Shown in pieces: positions 19,694 to 28,492 of a stretch of DNA of 64,000 bases. The stretch comes from CAVVST01 sp963750995. GTDB taxonomy: Bacteria; Acidobacteriota; Vicinamibacteria; Vicinamibacterales; UBA2999. A program made the position numbers and the translations under genes. Position 1 is the first letter of the stretch. Every line of letters begins with the position of its first letter. The notes beneath the pieces were generated by a model. It had not been told where the DNA came from. It searched no databases and saw only the letters and a list, made by a program, of their open reading frames with translations. The stretch lies in NCBI GenBank assembly GCA_963750995.1, contig CAVVST010000002.1, positions 558,001 to 622,000 of the forward strand. The letters run 5' to 3'.

Positions 19694-20989
19694 TCAGCGC
19701 GCTCGCGGCGTCAAGCCCGACGGCAGCCGCGGCGACGAGATGAGGCGCGCGAACTCCTCCCACCGCTTCGCCGGATTTTCCGGGGTGCCGCCCCTCGCTT
19801 CGACATGCGCGGCGACCATGTCCTTCCCAAGGTTGTAGTTGACGACGTAGCTGCGGTACTGGTCGATGAAGCGGATGCGCTGCTCGGCGCGGGGGCGGGA
19901 ATACAGGCCGTACCTTTCGAGCCAGTCGGCGGCGCCGCCCGCATCGATTTGCCCGTTGAGATACCGGCGCGCCGCTTCGTTACCGGCGTACGAGAGGCGC
20001 TCCACAAGCGTCAGGACGTCGTAGTAGCCTGCCGCCATGTCGGCGTTCAGCTGCGCCGCCGGAAACAGCACCCGCCGTTCGAAGTCGAGGCGCTCGCTGC
20101 GGGGGAATGCCACGTCGATGCCGAAGTTCGCGGTGCCTTCCGCGATCAGCGACTGCGGCGAGAACAGCGGATAGACCGAAAATTCCACCCACCCGCGATC
20201 GCGCACCAGGTTCTTCTCGAGCAGCACGTTGTAGACGTGATGTCCCGGATAGCCTTCGTGGCACGCCAGGTCGATGGCGCGGTCGATGTAGATCGGCAGG
20301 TCCGTGTTGACCTGGATCAGGCTGCGGTAGTTCCCTTGGTACCAGTTGTAGCCGCTCCAGCTCTTGCCCGTGACGTACTCCACCGTGAAACTCTCACCGG
20401 GCGGAAGCTGAATGTGCTGCAGCGTCCGGCTGCGGCAGCCGTCGATCGCCGCCTTGAAGACGGCATCGAGTCGATCGCCCTGGATGATGAACTGCTTCCG
20501 GAACTCGTCGTAACGCTCGACCAGCGGGCCCTTCCCCGGCAGCTTCGCGTCCAGTTCGCCCAGCACGCCGGCGAACTCGGCTTCGGTGTGCATGGGCGCG
20601 ACGGCGTCGTAGAGGGCTTTGGATTCTTCGTCGAAGCTCAGTCGGGTTCCGGTGAGCATCGCCGCCCGGGCACGCAGCGCCTCGAGCTGGCGGGCGAGAT
20701 ACACGTGGCGAAGACGCGGGAGCTCGTCGGCAGTCTCCGGCGGCGCGGCCGCCGCGATGTCTGTCGCCAGCATTCCGGCGTCGGCGGTAATCCCCTCGAG
20801 CGGACGCTTCTCCGCCTCGGCCTGCATGCGCCATTCGGGCGGCCCGTAATACGCGTCGACGTAATCCGGGTCGTGCTGTCCCATCGCCAGCACCAGCCGG
20901 ACATATCGCTCACCCAGCGTGTTCATGTCGGTGTCCTGCGCGCATACCACCGCCGCCGCGGCGGCGACGGCCACAAGAAAAACCCTCAT
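19694..20989 (-). CDS. secreted DUF885-like zinc peptidase
   Basis: A protein of about 431 residues with a signal peptide (MRVFLVAVAAAAAVVCAQ). Its zinc-peptidase core is CHEGYPGHHVYN, in which HExxxHH-type residues bind metal as in the DUF885 family, followed by SLIAEGTANFGIDVAFP, which provides the third acidic ligand. Much of the rest is helical. It probably cleaves peptides in the periplasm. The ATG at 20989 is chosen for the signal peptide and because it overlaps the preceding stop by 4 bases (ATGA), indicating coupling to the SDR gene. Confidence 0.82.
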   Translation of the reverse strand: MRVFLVAVAAAAAVVCAQDTDMNTLGERYVRLVLAMGQHDPDYVDAYYGPPEWRMQAEAEKRPLEGITADAGMLATDIAAAAPPETADELPRLRHVYLARQLEALRARAAMLTGTRLSFDEESKALYDAVAPMHTEAEFAGVLGELDAKLPGKGPLVERYDEFRKQFIIQGDRLDAVFKAAIDGCRSRTLQHIQLPPGESFTVEYVTGKSWSGYNWYQGNYRSLIQVNTDLPIYIDRAIDLACHEGYPGHHVYNVLLEKNLVRDRGWVEFSVYPLFSPQSLIAEGTANFGIDVAFPRSERLDFERRVLFPAAQLNADMAAGYYDVLTLVERLSYAGNEAARRYLNGQIDAGGAADWLERYGLYSRPRAEQRIRFIDQYRSYVVNYNLGKDMVAAHVEARGGTPENPAKRWEEFARLISSPRLPSGLTPRAR

Positions 20990-22002
20990 GCGCGGTACCT
21001 CTCTCTGATCGTCGGTATCAGGTAGTCGTCGAAGGCGCGCGCGAAGTCGTAGCGCGGCGCGAAACCCCAGTCGCGGCGCGCGGCGGTGTCGTCGACCTCG
21101 GCAGGCCAGGAGTCGACGATCCGCTGCCGCTTGATATCCGTTTCCCACTTCACGTCGGCGCGCGGGAACGCCCGCGTCACCACTTCGCAGATTTCCTCGG
21201 CGGTCGGACTGAACGCGGTCAGGTTATACGCCGTCCGCGTCAGGCGATCGCGCGGCACCACCGCCAGCCGCAGCAGCGCCTCGATCGCGTCTGGCATCGC
21301 CATGAACGGGATGCGCGTGTCCTTCCGGACGAAGCAGCGAAACGGCTCGCCGCGGGCGGCCGCGTGAATCATCTCCGGGGCGTAGTCGGACGTCCCGCCC
21401 GACGGCATCGTCAGCGCCGAAATCAGGCCGGGAAATCGTACGCACCGGAAATCGACGCGGCCGGCGGTGGTGTCGGCCGCGAGCTGCTTGTAGTGGTGCG
21501 CGTAGTACCGCCCGAGATGCTCGCAGTACAGCTTGTTGCACCCGTACATCGTCATCGGCGTGTTCCACTCGTCCTCGCGCACGCGCTTGGCGCGCGTCTT
21601 GGTTTCGAGGTCCGGCAGCCCATACGCGGCGATGGACGAGGGATACAGGAAGACCACCGGGCGACCGTGCGACTCCCCTTCGTGATGCGAGAACTCGAGC
21701 AGGTTGAGCGTGCCTTCGACGTTCACTTCATGGGCGCTGATCGGCGTGAACTCGGCACGAGTCGAGAGCAGCGCGGCGAGGTGGAAGACGAGGTCAATCT
21801 CGAACTCGGCGAGCATCCGCTCGAGCAGGCCGGTGTCGGTGATGGAGCCGGTGAACTCGCGGCGCACGAGCCGGGCCAGCGCCGGCTCGAGCGGCGCGAT
21901 GTCAACGGTGACGATCGACCGGCCGGTCTCGGCCAACCGGGTGATCAGGCCGTGACCGATTTCGCCGTTGGCGCCGGTGACGAGAACAGACGACGCCCGC
22001 AT
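20986..22002 (-). CDS. extended SDR, L-threonine 3-dehydrogenase-like
   Basis: A 338-residue extended short-chain dehydrogenase. VLVTGANGEIGHGLI is the NAD-binding loop, VFHLAALLS follows, FLYPSSIAAYG carries the catalytic Ser, and MYGCNKLYCEHLG has the YxxxK catalytic pair. The combination YGCNKLYCEHLG and SGGTSDYAPEMIHAA resembles SDR-type L-threonine 3-dehydrogenases, which oxidise threonine to 2-amino-3-ketobutyrate, rather than UDP-glucose epimerases. An epimerase role is not fully excluded. It is the promoter-side gene of a run through 18704. Confidence 0.78.
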   Translation of the reverse strand: MRASSVLVTGANGEIGHGLITRLAETGRSIVTVDIAPLEPALARLVRREFTGSITDTGLLERMLAEFEIDLVFHLAALLSTRAEFTPISAHEVNVEGTLNLLEFSHHEGESHGRPVVFLYPSSIAAYGLPDLETKTRAKRVREDEWNTPMTMYGCNKLYCEHLGRYYAHHYKQLAADTTAGRVDFRCVRFPGLISALTMPSGGTSDYAPEMIHAAARGEPFRCFVRKDTRIPFMAMPDAIEALLRLAVVPRDRLTRTAYNLTAFSPTAEEICEVVTRAFPRADVKWETDIKRQRIVDSWPAEVDDTAARRDWGFAPRYDFARAFDDYLIPTIRERYRA

Positions 22003-22036
22003 GCCGAGCTACCCAACTACCCAGCAACCCGCCAAC

Positions 22037-22453
22037 CTAGGTGCGCATGTGATCCGGCTGCCAGGTAGAAATCGCCCGCTTGATCTGATCGGCTGTCATG
22101 TTTTCGGCCGCCGCCCGCTGCAGCAGTCCCGGCAGCTCCGAGTCCGAGGCAAACCGCAGCGCGATGATCTGGCGGAGCGACACGCCGCCGAGATCGGCCT
22201 CACGGCCGAGCCGGGCGAGGCGCGTCTGCATTTCGAGGCGGATGATCCGGTCCTGCAGCTTGAGCGAGAACTGGCGCACGGTGAAAACCGCGACCAACGC
22301 CGCGTAGGCCAGGAGCAGCAGCGCGACATTCAACCGCGTGGGGGAGGTGATCGTCACCCACGCCATCAACCCGAGCGCCAGCAGAGCCGCGATCGCCCCG
22401 GTGGACCAGAGCCGTGGCCGATGCCTGTGATTTGCGTAGGTCTGCGTCTCCAT
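22037..22453 (-). CDS. small membrane protein, DUF6526-like
   Basis: A 138-residue protein with two transmembrane helices, STGAIAALLALGLMAWVTI and RLNVALLLLAYAALVAVFTV, followed by a soluble helical part containing LQDRIIRLEMQTRLARLG and LRQIIALRFASDSELPGLLQRA. This pattern matches the DUF6526 family of bacterial membrane proteins of unknown function. It is 11 bases downstream of the AIM24-type gene on the same strand. Confidence 0.75.
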   Translation of the reverse strand: METQTYANHRHRPRLWSTGAIAALLALGLMAWVTITSPTRLNVALLLLAYAALVAVFTVRQFSLKLQDRIIRLEMQTRLARLGREADLGGVSLRQIIALRFASDSELPGLLQRAAAENMTADQIKRAISTWQPDHMRT

Positions 22454-22464
22454 GCTTCCTCCCG

Positions 22465-23264
22465 TTACGAGTCGCCGTCGAGCAGATCGCCGAGCCCGCC
22501 CAGGATCGAGCCGCCTTCACGCCGGCTGCCGCCCGCCGAGGGGGCGGCCTTGTAGATGCGGTCGGCCATGCGGCTGAACGGCAGCGACTGGAGCCACACG
22601 CGGCCGGGGCCGGTCAACGTCGCGAAGAACAGTCCTTCGCCGCCGAACAGCGCCGTCTTGATCTTGCCGACGTACTCGATCTCATACCGCACCGAAGGCT
22701 GCAGGGCGACGAGGCACCCGGTATCGACGCGCAGCGTTTCGCCGGCGCGCAGTTCGAGGGCATGGACGGTGCCGCCGGCATGGACGAACGACAGCCCGTC
22801 GCCGGCAAGCCGCTGCATGATGAATCCCTCGCCGCCGAACAGGCCGACGCCAATCCGCCGCTGGAACGCGATGCCGATCGAGACGCCGCGGGCCGCGCAG
22901 AGGAACGAGTCCTTCTGGCAAATCAGCTCGCCGCCAAGCTGCTTGAGATCCATCGCCAGGATCTTGCCGGGATACGGCGCGGCAAAGGCAACCTGCTGCT
23001 TGCCAGACCCTGGTTGGTGAACACCGTCATGAACAGGCTTTCACCCGTGATGAGCCGTTTGCCGGCGCCGAGCAGCGCGCCCATCACGCCGGAACGCTGC
23101 GCGCCGCTGCCGTCGCCAAAGATGGTTTCCATCTCGATGCCCGGCGTCATGTACATCATCGACCCCGCTTCGGCGACGGCACTCTCGCCGGGATCGAGTT
23201 CGACTTCCACGAACTGCATGTCGCTTCCGAGGATGCGGAAGTCGACTTCGTGCGCAGTGGCCAT
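22465..23264 (-). CDS. TIGR00266 / AIM24-family protein (one frameshift)
   Basis: An all-beta protein of about 266 residues. The first frame from 23264 gives MATAHEVDFRILGSDMQFVE, ...GESAVAEAGSMMYMTPGIEM and TGESLFMTVFTNQG. The second frame continues as SGKQQVAFAAPYPGKILAM, then CQKDSFLCAARGVSIGIAFQ and LFGGEGFIMQRLAGDGLSFVHAGG, the hallmark repeats of the AIM24/TIGR00266 family. The frames join if one base is missing near 23006 after CAGGG. The C-terminal tail is Gly/Ser-rich. The family is widespread but has no firm biochemical role in bacteria. Confidence 0.87.
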
Positions 23265-23273
23265 TGTCCTCCT

Positions 23274-23376
23274 CAGGCGGGTCTAAAGACCCGCCTCTAC
23301 ATCCGGCCCGGGGGGACCCGCCTCTACATATCACCCGTAGAGGCGGACCTTCAGGTCCGCCTGACCAACCTTCAGG
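23274..23376. repeat. cluster of palindromic repeat units
   Basis: GGCGGGTCT (23276-23284) pairs perfectly with AGACCCGCC (23287-23295), AGGCGGACCT (23341-23350) with AGGTCCGCCT (23353-23362), and CCCGCCTCTACAT occurs twice in between. It fills the gap between the ABC exporter and the AIM24-type gene. The look is that of REP-type interspersed elements. Confidence 0.7.
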
Positions 23377-23385
23377 CCCGCCTGA

Positions 23386-25302
23386 TCAAATCGCCGTTCC
23401 GACGCGAGACGGCGGCATCGCAGGCTTCTCGGGCTCCGGCGTGAAATCCTCGCCCGGATTGATGAACCGATCGGTCTCGAACTTGTACTGCTTGTCGTGG
23501 AGCTGGCGGTACCGCCCGTTCAGGGCCAGCAACTCGGCGTGCGTGCCGCGTTCGACGATTTCGCCCGCCTCGAGCACCAGAATCTGATCCGCGCTGCGAA
23601 TCGTGGACAGCCGGTGCGCAATCACGAACGTCGTCCGGCCGGTTCGCAGCTGGCGGAGACCGTCCTGGATCATCTGCTCGCTCTCGCTATCGAGGCTCGA
23701 AGTGGCTTCGTCCAGGATCAGGATCCGGGGATTGGCAAGGATCGCGCGCGCGATCGAGACACGCTGGCGCTGGCCGCCCGAAAGCTTGATCCCGCGCTCT
23801 CCCACCACCGTGTCGTATCCCTGGGGAAACTGCATGATGAACTCGTCGCAGTGCGCAATACCGCAGGCGTCCTTGATCTCCTCGAGCGTGGCGCCGGGCT
23901 TGGCATAGCCGACGTTCTCGGCGATCGTGCCGTCGAAGAGGAAGTTGTCCTGGAGCACCGAGGCGAGCTGTTCGCGGTAGTCCATCAGCTTCAGATCCGC
24001 CAGGTCACGGCCGTCGATGAGCACCCGGCCCTTGGTCGGGCGGTTGAACGCCATGACGATGCTGATGAGGGTGCTCTTGCCGGACCCGCTCGAGCCAACC
24101 AGTGCGGTGGTCGTCCCGGGGGCCGACCGGAAGGTCACCCCGCGCAGGACGGGCTGGCCGGGAGTGTATTCGAACCAGACCTGCTCGAACGCCACGTCGC
24201 CCCGGATGCGATCGAGGGACTGCCGCCTGGCGTCCTCGTCCGTCTCGGTCGGCATGTCGAGGATCTCGCGAATGCGATCGAGTCCGGCGAGCGCCTCGGT
24301 GAGCTGCGTGCCGATCGAAGCGATCGAGACGAGCGGCGCGGCCACCAGGCCGATGAAGAAGATGTACATGATCAGGTCGCCCAGCGTCATCTCGCCGGCG
24401 ACGATCGCGCGCCCGCCGAAGAAGATCATCAACACACCGATGATGCCGACGACGACCGTGCTGCCCGCGGTGGTGGCCGACACGCCGGTCATCGACTTCG
24501 CCACGTTCCGGAACAGGCGGTGCGCGCCCTTGGTAAAAACGATCTCCTCACGCTTCTCTGCGGTGTAGGACTTGACGATGCGGATGCCGCCAAGGGCCTC
24601 GGTGAGGCGGCCGGTGACTTCGGCGTTGATCTTGCCGCGTTCGCGGAAGAGCGGGCGGAGTGTCCTGAAGGCGTAGGCCATGCCGCCGCCGAAGATGCCG
24701 AGCACGATCAGGGTGATCGCCGTGAGCCGCCAATTCAGCCAGAACAGTACGCCCATGCCGAGGACGGCCGTGACCAGGCCACCGGCGAGTTGCACGAGTC
24801 CCGTACCCACAAGGTTCCGCATGCCGTCCGCGTCCGACATGATGCGCGAGATGAGGACGCCGGTCTGGGTGGAGTCGAAGTAGCGCACCGGCAGCCGCAT
24901 CACGTGCGCCTGCACGCGCTTGCGCATGTCGGTGATGGCGCGCTGCGCCGCGACGCCCAGGATCTGCGAGAGCCCGAACGAGGTGACGGCCTGGACCACC
25001 GTCGCCGCGCCAGCCGCCAGGGCGAGTGGCAGGAGCAGGTCGGTGCGGTTATTGCCAATAACCTCGTCGATCAGCCACTTGGAGGACGCCGGGAGGACCA
25101 GGCCCGCGAGCCGGCTGACGAGCATGAGCAGCAGGCCGAGCCCGAGGCGGCGGCGATGGGCCCAGACGAGCTCGCGAGCCTCGCGCCACGCGGCGGCGGC
25201 GGTGACTTTCTTCTTCTTGCCCGATTCCATCGAGAACGAGCCCACGATACTACGGCCGCTGCGCTCGCCGGTCTGATTGACGCGCAGATTCAGGTTCGCC
25301 AT
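23386..25302 (-). CDS. ABCB-type ABC exporter (fused permease-ATPase)
   Basis: A 638-residue half-transporter. Six transmembrane helices fill roughly residues 45-340 (for example LGLGLLLMLVSRLAGLVLPA). The nucleotide-binding domain has GSSGSGKST (Walker A), LSGGQRQRVSIARAIL (signature), ILILDEATSSLD (Walker B and D-loop) and AHRLS (H-loop). Such MsbA/BmrA-like proteins work as homodimers exporting lipids or drugs; the substrate cannot be told. A start at the internal MESGKKKK is possible. It diverges from apaG with 42 bases between. Confidence 0.92.
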   Translation of the reverse strand: MANLNLRVNQTGERSGRSIVGSFSMESGKKKKVTAAAAWREARELVWAHRRRLGLGLLLMLVSRLAGLVLPASSKWLIDEVIGNNRTDLLLPLALAAGAATVVQAVTSFGLSQILGVAAQRAITDMRKRVQAHVMRLPVRYFDSTQTGVLISRIMSDADGMRNLVGTGLVQLAGGLVTAVLGMGVLFWLNWRLTAITLIVLGIFGGGMAYAFRTLRPLFRERGKINAEVTGRLTEALGGIRIVKSYTAEKREEIVFTKGAHRLFRNVAKSMTGVSATTAGSTVVVGIIGVLMIFFGGRAIVAGEMTLGDLIMYIFFIGLVAAPLVSIASIGTQLTEALAGLDRIREILDMPTETDEDARRQSLDRIRGDVAFEQVWFEYTPGQPVLRGVTFRSAPGTTTALVGSSGSGKSTLISIVMAFNRPTKGRVLIDGRDLADLKLMDYREQLASVLQDNFLFDGTIAENVGYAKPGATLEEIKDACGIAHCDEFIMQFPQGYDTVVGERGIKLSGGQRQRVSIARAILANPRILILDEATSSLDSESEQMIQDGLRQLRTGRTTFVIAHRLSTIRSADQILVLEAGEIVERGTHAELLALNGRYRQLHDKQYKFETDRFINPGEDFTPEPEKPAMPPSRVGTAI

Positions 25303-25344
25303 GCGATAAGATGAGGCCTCGAAACCAGGGCTTCGGACGACAGG

Positions 25345-25728
25345 ATGAGCGATACGACGACACGCGGAATCAGAATCCAGGTCACCTCACAGTACCTTTC
25401 AGATCGCAGCTCTCCAAAGGACAGCCAGTACCTGTTCGCCTATCACGTCAAGATCTCGAATGTCGGGACCGAGACGGCGCAGCTCGTGTCGCGCGAATGG
25501 ATCATCACGAGCGCGGAAGGCGACGTCGAGCGCGTGAAGGGGCCCGGCGTCGTCGGCGAAAAGCCCGTGCTACAGCCGGGCGGCGCCTTCGAGTACACCA
25601 GCTATTGTCCTTTGAAAACCAACGTCGGGTCGATGCAGGGCAGCTACCAGATGGTGACGGCGGGCGGCGAGCGCTTCGACGCGCAGATCGCGCCGTTTAC
25701 CCTCGCGGTTCCCCACGCGCTGAATTAG
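25345..25728 (+). CDS. apaG: ApaG-domain protein
   Basis: A 127-residue protein with the complete ApaG fibronectin-like fold: GIRIQVTSQYL, YLFAYHVKISNVG, AQLVSREWIITSAEG, VGEKPVLQPGGAFEYTSYCP, and GSMQGSYQMV near the end. ApaG is linked to magnesium/cobalt homeostasis and diadenosine tetraphosphate levels, but its biochemical role is unsettled. Length and motif order are normal. The stop overlaps the convergent DUF1569 gene by 4 bases. Confidence 0.93.
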   Translation: MSDTTTRGIRIQVTSQYLSDRSSPKDSQYLFAYHVKISNVGTETAQLVSREWIITSAEGDVERVKGPGVVGEKPVLQPGGAFEYTSYCPLKTNVGSMQGSYQMVTAGGERFDAQIAPFTLAVPHALN

Positions 25729-26186
25729 AGGCCGAACTGGCGGAGATGATGGTCGACGTGGCCATATCCCCACAATAGCCACTCGTCGCGCGTCAACGCG
25801 CCGAAGGCCGGATGCCGGGCGAAGGGCAAGCCCGGCTGCACGAAGCGCCGGATCAGACCCAATACCCTGGCCCGATCGCGCGCAAACTCAGCGGGCCGCG
25901 TCCCGCGCCGGCGTGGATCGATTTCCGGCCTGGTCGGAAATCCGCGAGGCCAGGGCGCCGACGTGTGCAGCGCGATCCACTTGATGACGTTGCGCGACCA
26001 CCACGTATCCACCGGCGACGCCTGACGCTCCCCCAACACGACCAGGAACGAATCCGACAGGTGGCACAGCATCTCGGGCGCGGTCATCGCTCCCCACCGC
26101 CGCTGCGTGTCCGGCTCCAGGCGCCCGATTCGCGTGATCAGTTCCTCGACGGTGCCGGGTGTTTCAAGCGATCGATATGGGCGCAT
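25725..26186 (-). CDS. DUF1569 / DinB-like protein
   Basis: A 153-residue protein with the three-histidine pattern of the DinB/DUF1569 superfamily: MTAPEMLCHLSDS, a central helix, and LLWGYGHVDHHLRQFGL at the C-terminus. These four-helix-bundle proteins bind a divalent metal and often act in thiol-dependent reactions, but the substrate is unknown. It is the last gene of a minus-strand run of seven that starts near 30811. Confidence 0.78.
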   Translation of the reverse strand: MRPYRSLETPGTVEELITRIGRLEPDTQRRWGAMTAPEMLCHLSDSFLVVLGERQASPVDTWWSRNVIKWIALHTSAPWPRGFPTRPEIDPRRRGTRPAEFARDRARVLGLIRRFVQPGLPFARHPAFGALTRDEWLLWGYGHVDHHLRQFGL

Positions 26187-26212
26187 GCAGGCGTGCTGGA
26201 CGGCTCACTGGC

Positions 26213-26590
26213 CTAAGCCGACGGCAATTGGAAGTGCGGATTCTCGATCAGACCGATCCTGTTGCCAAATGGATCGCTCACGGTCGCAACCTTGATCCCT
26301 TCACCAACATCCCGCGCGGCCGACACCAGCGACGCACCGGCGCCGACGAAGTGCCGGACGGCGGCATCGATCTCGGCCACCCGCCAGTACGCCACGCCGC
26401 CGCCAGGGCCGGCCTGACCGGCCGGATCCGGATCCAGTCCCAGCTCGTAGCCGGCAATGTTGAACCCGACATAGAACGGCTGGTCGAAATAGGGTGTCTG
26501 CTGGAATGCCGTCGAATACCACGCCTTGGCGCGACCTAGATCGGGTACGCGGTAGATGACCGTGCCGAGTCCCTTGACCATGTGCGTCAT
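26213..26590 (-). CDS. VOC-family (glyoxalase-like) protein
   Basis: A 125-residue single vicinal-oxygen-chelate domain: GTVIYRVPDLGRAKAWYSTA (first beta-alpha-beta unit), FNIAGYELGLDPDP, VAYWRVAEIDAAVRHFVGAG and VSDPFGNRIGLIENP (the conserved D-P-x-G-N). It may be a dioxygenase, glyoxalase or resistance-type VOC protein; the activity is not assignable. The start at 26590 overlaps the upstream stop as ATGA; the longer open frame reaching 26797 overlaps the membrane gene and is rejected. Confidence 0.82.
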   Translation of the reverse strand: MTHMVKGLGTVIYRVPDLGRAKAWYSTAFQQTPYFDQPFYVGFNIAGYELGLDPDPAGQAGPGGGVAYWRVAEIDAAVRHFVGAGASLVSAARDVGEGIKVATVSDPFGNRIGLIENPHFQLPSA

Positions 26591-26940
26591 CGTACGACAG
26601 GAACTCGAATCATGAATACACGCCAGGGCACGACGGCACAGGCAGCCATGATGGCGAACAGGGGAAAAGTGAGAAGCAAAACTGCGCCGACCTCTGCCGC
26701 GGCCCAGAGGGATCGCGCGGCTGGACGGCCAAGCCCGAGCGCGTCGACGGCGACCGACATTGGCATGCTCCACAGCACGCGCTGTGCAATCAGGCACGCC
26801 GCCACAACAAGAACGCCCACCGCGATACCTGTTTCGCCCCTGAGACTGCCAAGCGCGGTGGCGCTGCCGTGAAGCAGCAGGAAAATCGCCGCCACGCTCA
26901 GAACCAGCGTCGGCCAGAAAAACCGGGATTCGCTACGCAC
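26587..26940 (-). CDS. small integral membrane protein
   Basis: A 117-residue protein with three hydrophobic segments: WPTLVLSVAAIFLLLHGSA, GIAVGVLVVAACLIAQRVLW and VGAVLLLTFPLFAIMAACAV. I recognise no family. Its start overlaps the SDR gene by 8 bases and its stop overlaps the VOC gene, so it is translated within the same transcript. Confidence 0.6.
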   Translation of the reverse strand: MRSESRFFWPTLVLSVAAIFLLLHGSATALGSLRGETGIAVGVLVVAACLIAQRVLWSMPMSVAVDALGLGRPAARSLWAAAEVGAVLLLTFPLFAIMAACAVVPWRVFMIRVPVVR

Positions 26941-27796
26941 TCGCGGGGATGCGGAAAGGCGGCGGCTGCGCGCCGTCGACGTCGGTGAACCCGTACTCGC
27001 GCGCGAGCGTGCCGACCTCCAACAGTTGACCCGACTTCTCCATCACCCGCTCGTCTGACGCCAGTGCGACGAGCGCACGGCCCAGATACGTGGTCGTCTC
27101 CTTCGGGCCGCCAGGGCCGTCGAGGGCCTCCAGCGCGCCGGCACGGCGGAAGGCCTCGACGACGCGTTCCGTCTTCATGAAACCAGGCGCCACCGCCAGT
27201 GCGGCGATGCCGTGCTCGCGCAGCTCCTGCGCGAGAGCCCACGCCATGCGGGCGACGGCGTTCTTCGCCAGGTCGTAGAAAAGATTACGCAGGTAGGGCA
27301 GCGGCGCGAGGTTCGCCGTCGTGCTCACGATGAGCCCGCGGCGCCGAGGCAACATCAACGGCACGGCCAGGCGGCTGGCCGTGAGATGCGCGCTGACGCC
27401 GGCCGTGAACATGGCGTCCCACTGGTGAAGGGATTGTTCCCAGAACGGCACCAGCGGCAGCGGACGACAGTCGCTGTTCTCGTAGCCGCCCCACACGTTG
27501 TTGACGAGCAGGTGCAGCCTCCCGTGATCGGCGCGGATGCGATCGAACAGCGATTCGACGTCCGTGTCCACGGTGTGGTCGCAGCGAACGGCGATGCCGC
27601 GCCCGCCCCGGGCCGTCACATCGCGGGCGGTCTCGTCGATCGTGCCCGGCACGCCGTCCGTCGTTGGACCTCCGACGATGCTGCGACCGGTTACATACAC
27701 CGTGGCGCCGGCCGCACCAAGCTCGAGGGCGATGCCGCGGCCTCCACCGCGGCTGGAACCGGTGACGAGCGCGACGAGGTTGTTCAGATCTGCCAT
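26933..27796 (-). CDS. classical short-chain dehydrogenase/reductase
   Basis: A 287-residue SDR. ALVTGSSRGGGRGIALELG is a slightly expanded TGxxxGxG cofactor loop, LLVNNVWGG matches the NNAG position, and FYDLAKNAVARM gives the catalytic YxxxK with an upstream STTAN serine. The C-terminal extension is typical of the SDR group that includes DHRS1-like proteins. The substrate is unknown. It overlaps both neighbours (13 bases with the HAD gene, 8 with the membrane protein), a sign of tight cotranscription. Confidence 0.88.
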   Translation of the reverse strand: MADLNNLVALVTGSSRGGGRGIALELGAAGATVYVTGRSIVGGPTTDGVPGTIDETARDVTARGGRGIAVRCDHTVDTDVESLFDRIRADHGRLHLLVNNVWGGYENSDCRPLPLVPFWEQSLHQWDAMFTAGVSAHLTASRLAVPLMLPRRRGLIVSTTANLAPLPYLRNLFYDLAKNAVARMAWALAQELREHGIAALAVAPGFMKTERVVEAFRRAGALEALDGPGGPKETTTYLGRALVALASDERVMEKSGQLLEVGTLAREYGFTDVDGAQPPPFRIPASA

Positions 27797-28476
27797 GAGT
27801 AGCCGCCTGTCAGCCGCGCTGCCAGAAGCTGCAGCACATCCTCACAGCGTGTGAGTTCAGGCCACGGCATCGCCTGCGGCACACTCCGCACGAACCAGGC
27901 AGCGCGGCACGCCCGAAGACCGGCCTGTTCTGCCCCGGCGAGCTCATCGTCACCGCCGTCCCCGATGTAGATCGTCGTCTCCGGTTGAACTCCAAGCCGG
28001 CGAAGGGCACGCAGGTAGATTTCGGGGTCGGGCTTCGCGACGCCCTCGTCGCATGAGAAGGCGGTGCAATGAAACGCCGCCGCGAGCGAACAGCCGGACC
28101 AAGGAAGCACATCTTCCTTGAACCCGTTGCTGATCACCCCGAGCCGGACATTACGCCGTACCAATTCGGCAATCAGCGCGGCGACCTGATCATCGGGACG
28201 GGCGCAGGCGACGGTCTTTTCCGTGACTCGTTGCTGACGGATTCTCTGGATAGCCACAGCGTCGGCGGTGCCCGTGAGGGTCTGGGAAATCTCGGTCAAC
28301 GCGCCGGTAAAGGACAACTCCCCAACGACGATCCGCGGACGCCGCGCCTTCCATTCCGTACGGTAGGCCTGCCGCTCGAGTCCGAGCGGCGCGAAGAGCG
28401 ACGATGCACGCGTCGGCGCGACCGGAGATTCCGTGATCAGTGTTTCGTACAGATCAAACAGGACGGCGTCGATCAT
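27784..28476 (-). CDS. HAD-family hydrolase
   Basis: A 230-residue HAD phosphatase. VLFDLYETLI carries the nucleophile Asp, although the second Asp of DxD is Tyr, as in some dehalogenase-like members; LGVISNGFKE is motif II; CDEGVAKPDPEIYLRAL holds the motif III lysine; YIGDGGDDELAGAEQAG is motif IV. DxY is unusual for phosphatases and may mean a different activity or a phosphate-independent role. The ATG at 28476 is taken because the preceding 11 residues have no homology. Confidence 0.85.
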   Translation of the reverse strand: MIDAVLFDLYETLITESPVAPTRASSLFAPLGLERQAYRTEWKARRPRIVVGELSFTGALTEISQTLTGTADAVAIQRIRQQRVTEKTVACARPDDQVAALIAELVRRNVRLGVISNGFKEDVLPWSGCSLAAAFHCTAFSCDEGVAKPDPEIYLRALRRLGVQPETTIYIGDGGDDELAGAEQAGLRACRAAWFVRSVPQAMPWPELTRCEDVLQLLAARLTGGYSWQI

Positions 28477-28492
28477 TGGACGTGACCCAACG

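Noticed and set aside
26591..26797. 69-residue N-terminal extension of the VOC protein
   Set aside because: It lies entirely over the membrane-protein gene, is Arg/Cys-rich and has no homology; the ATGA overlap at 26590 is a better start.
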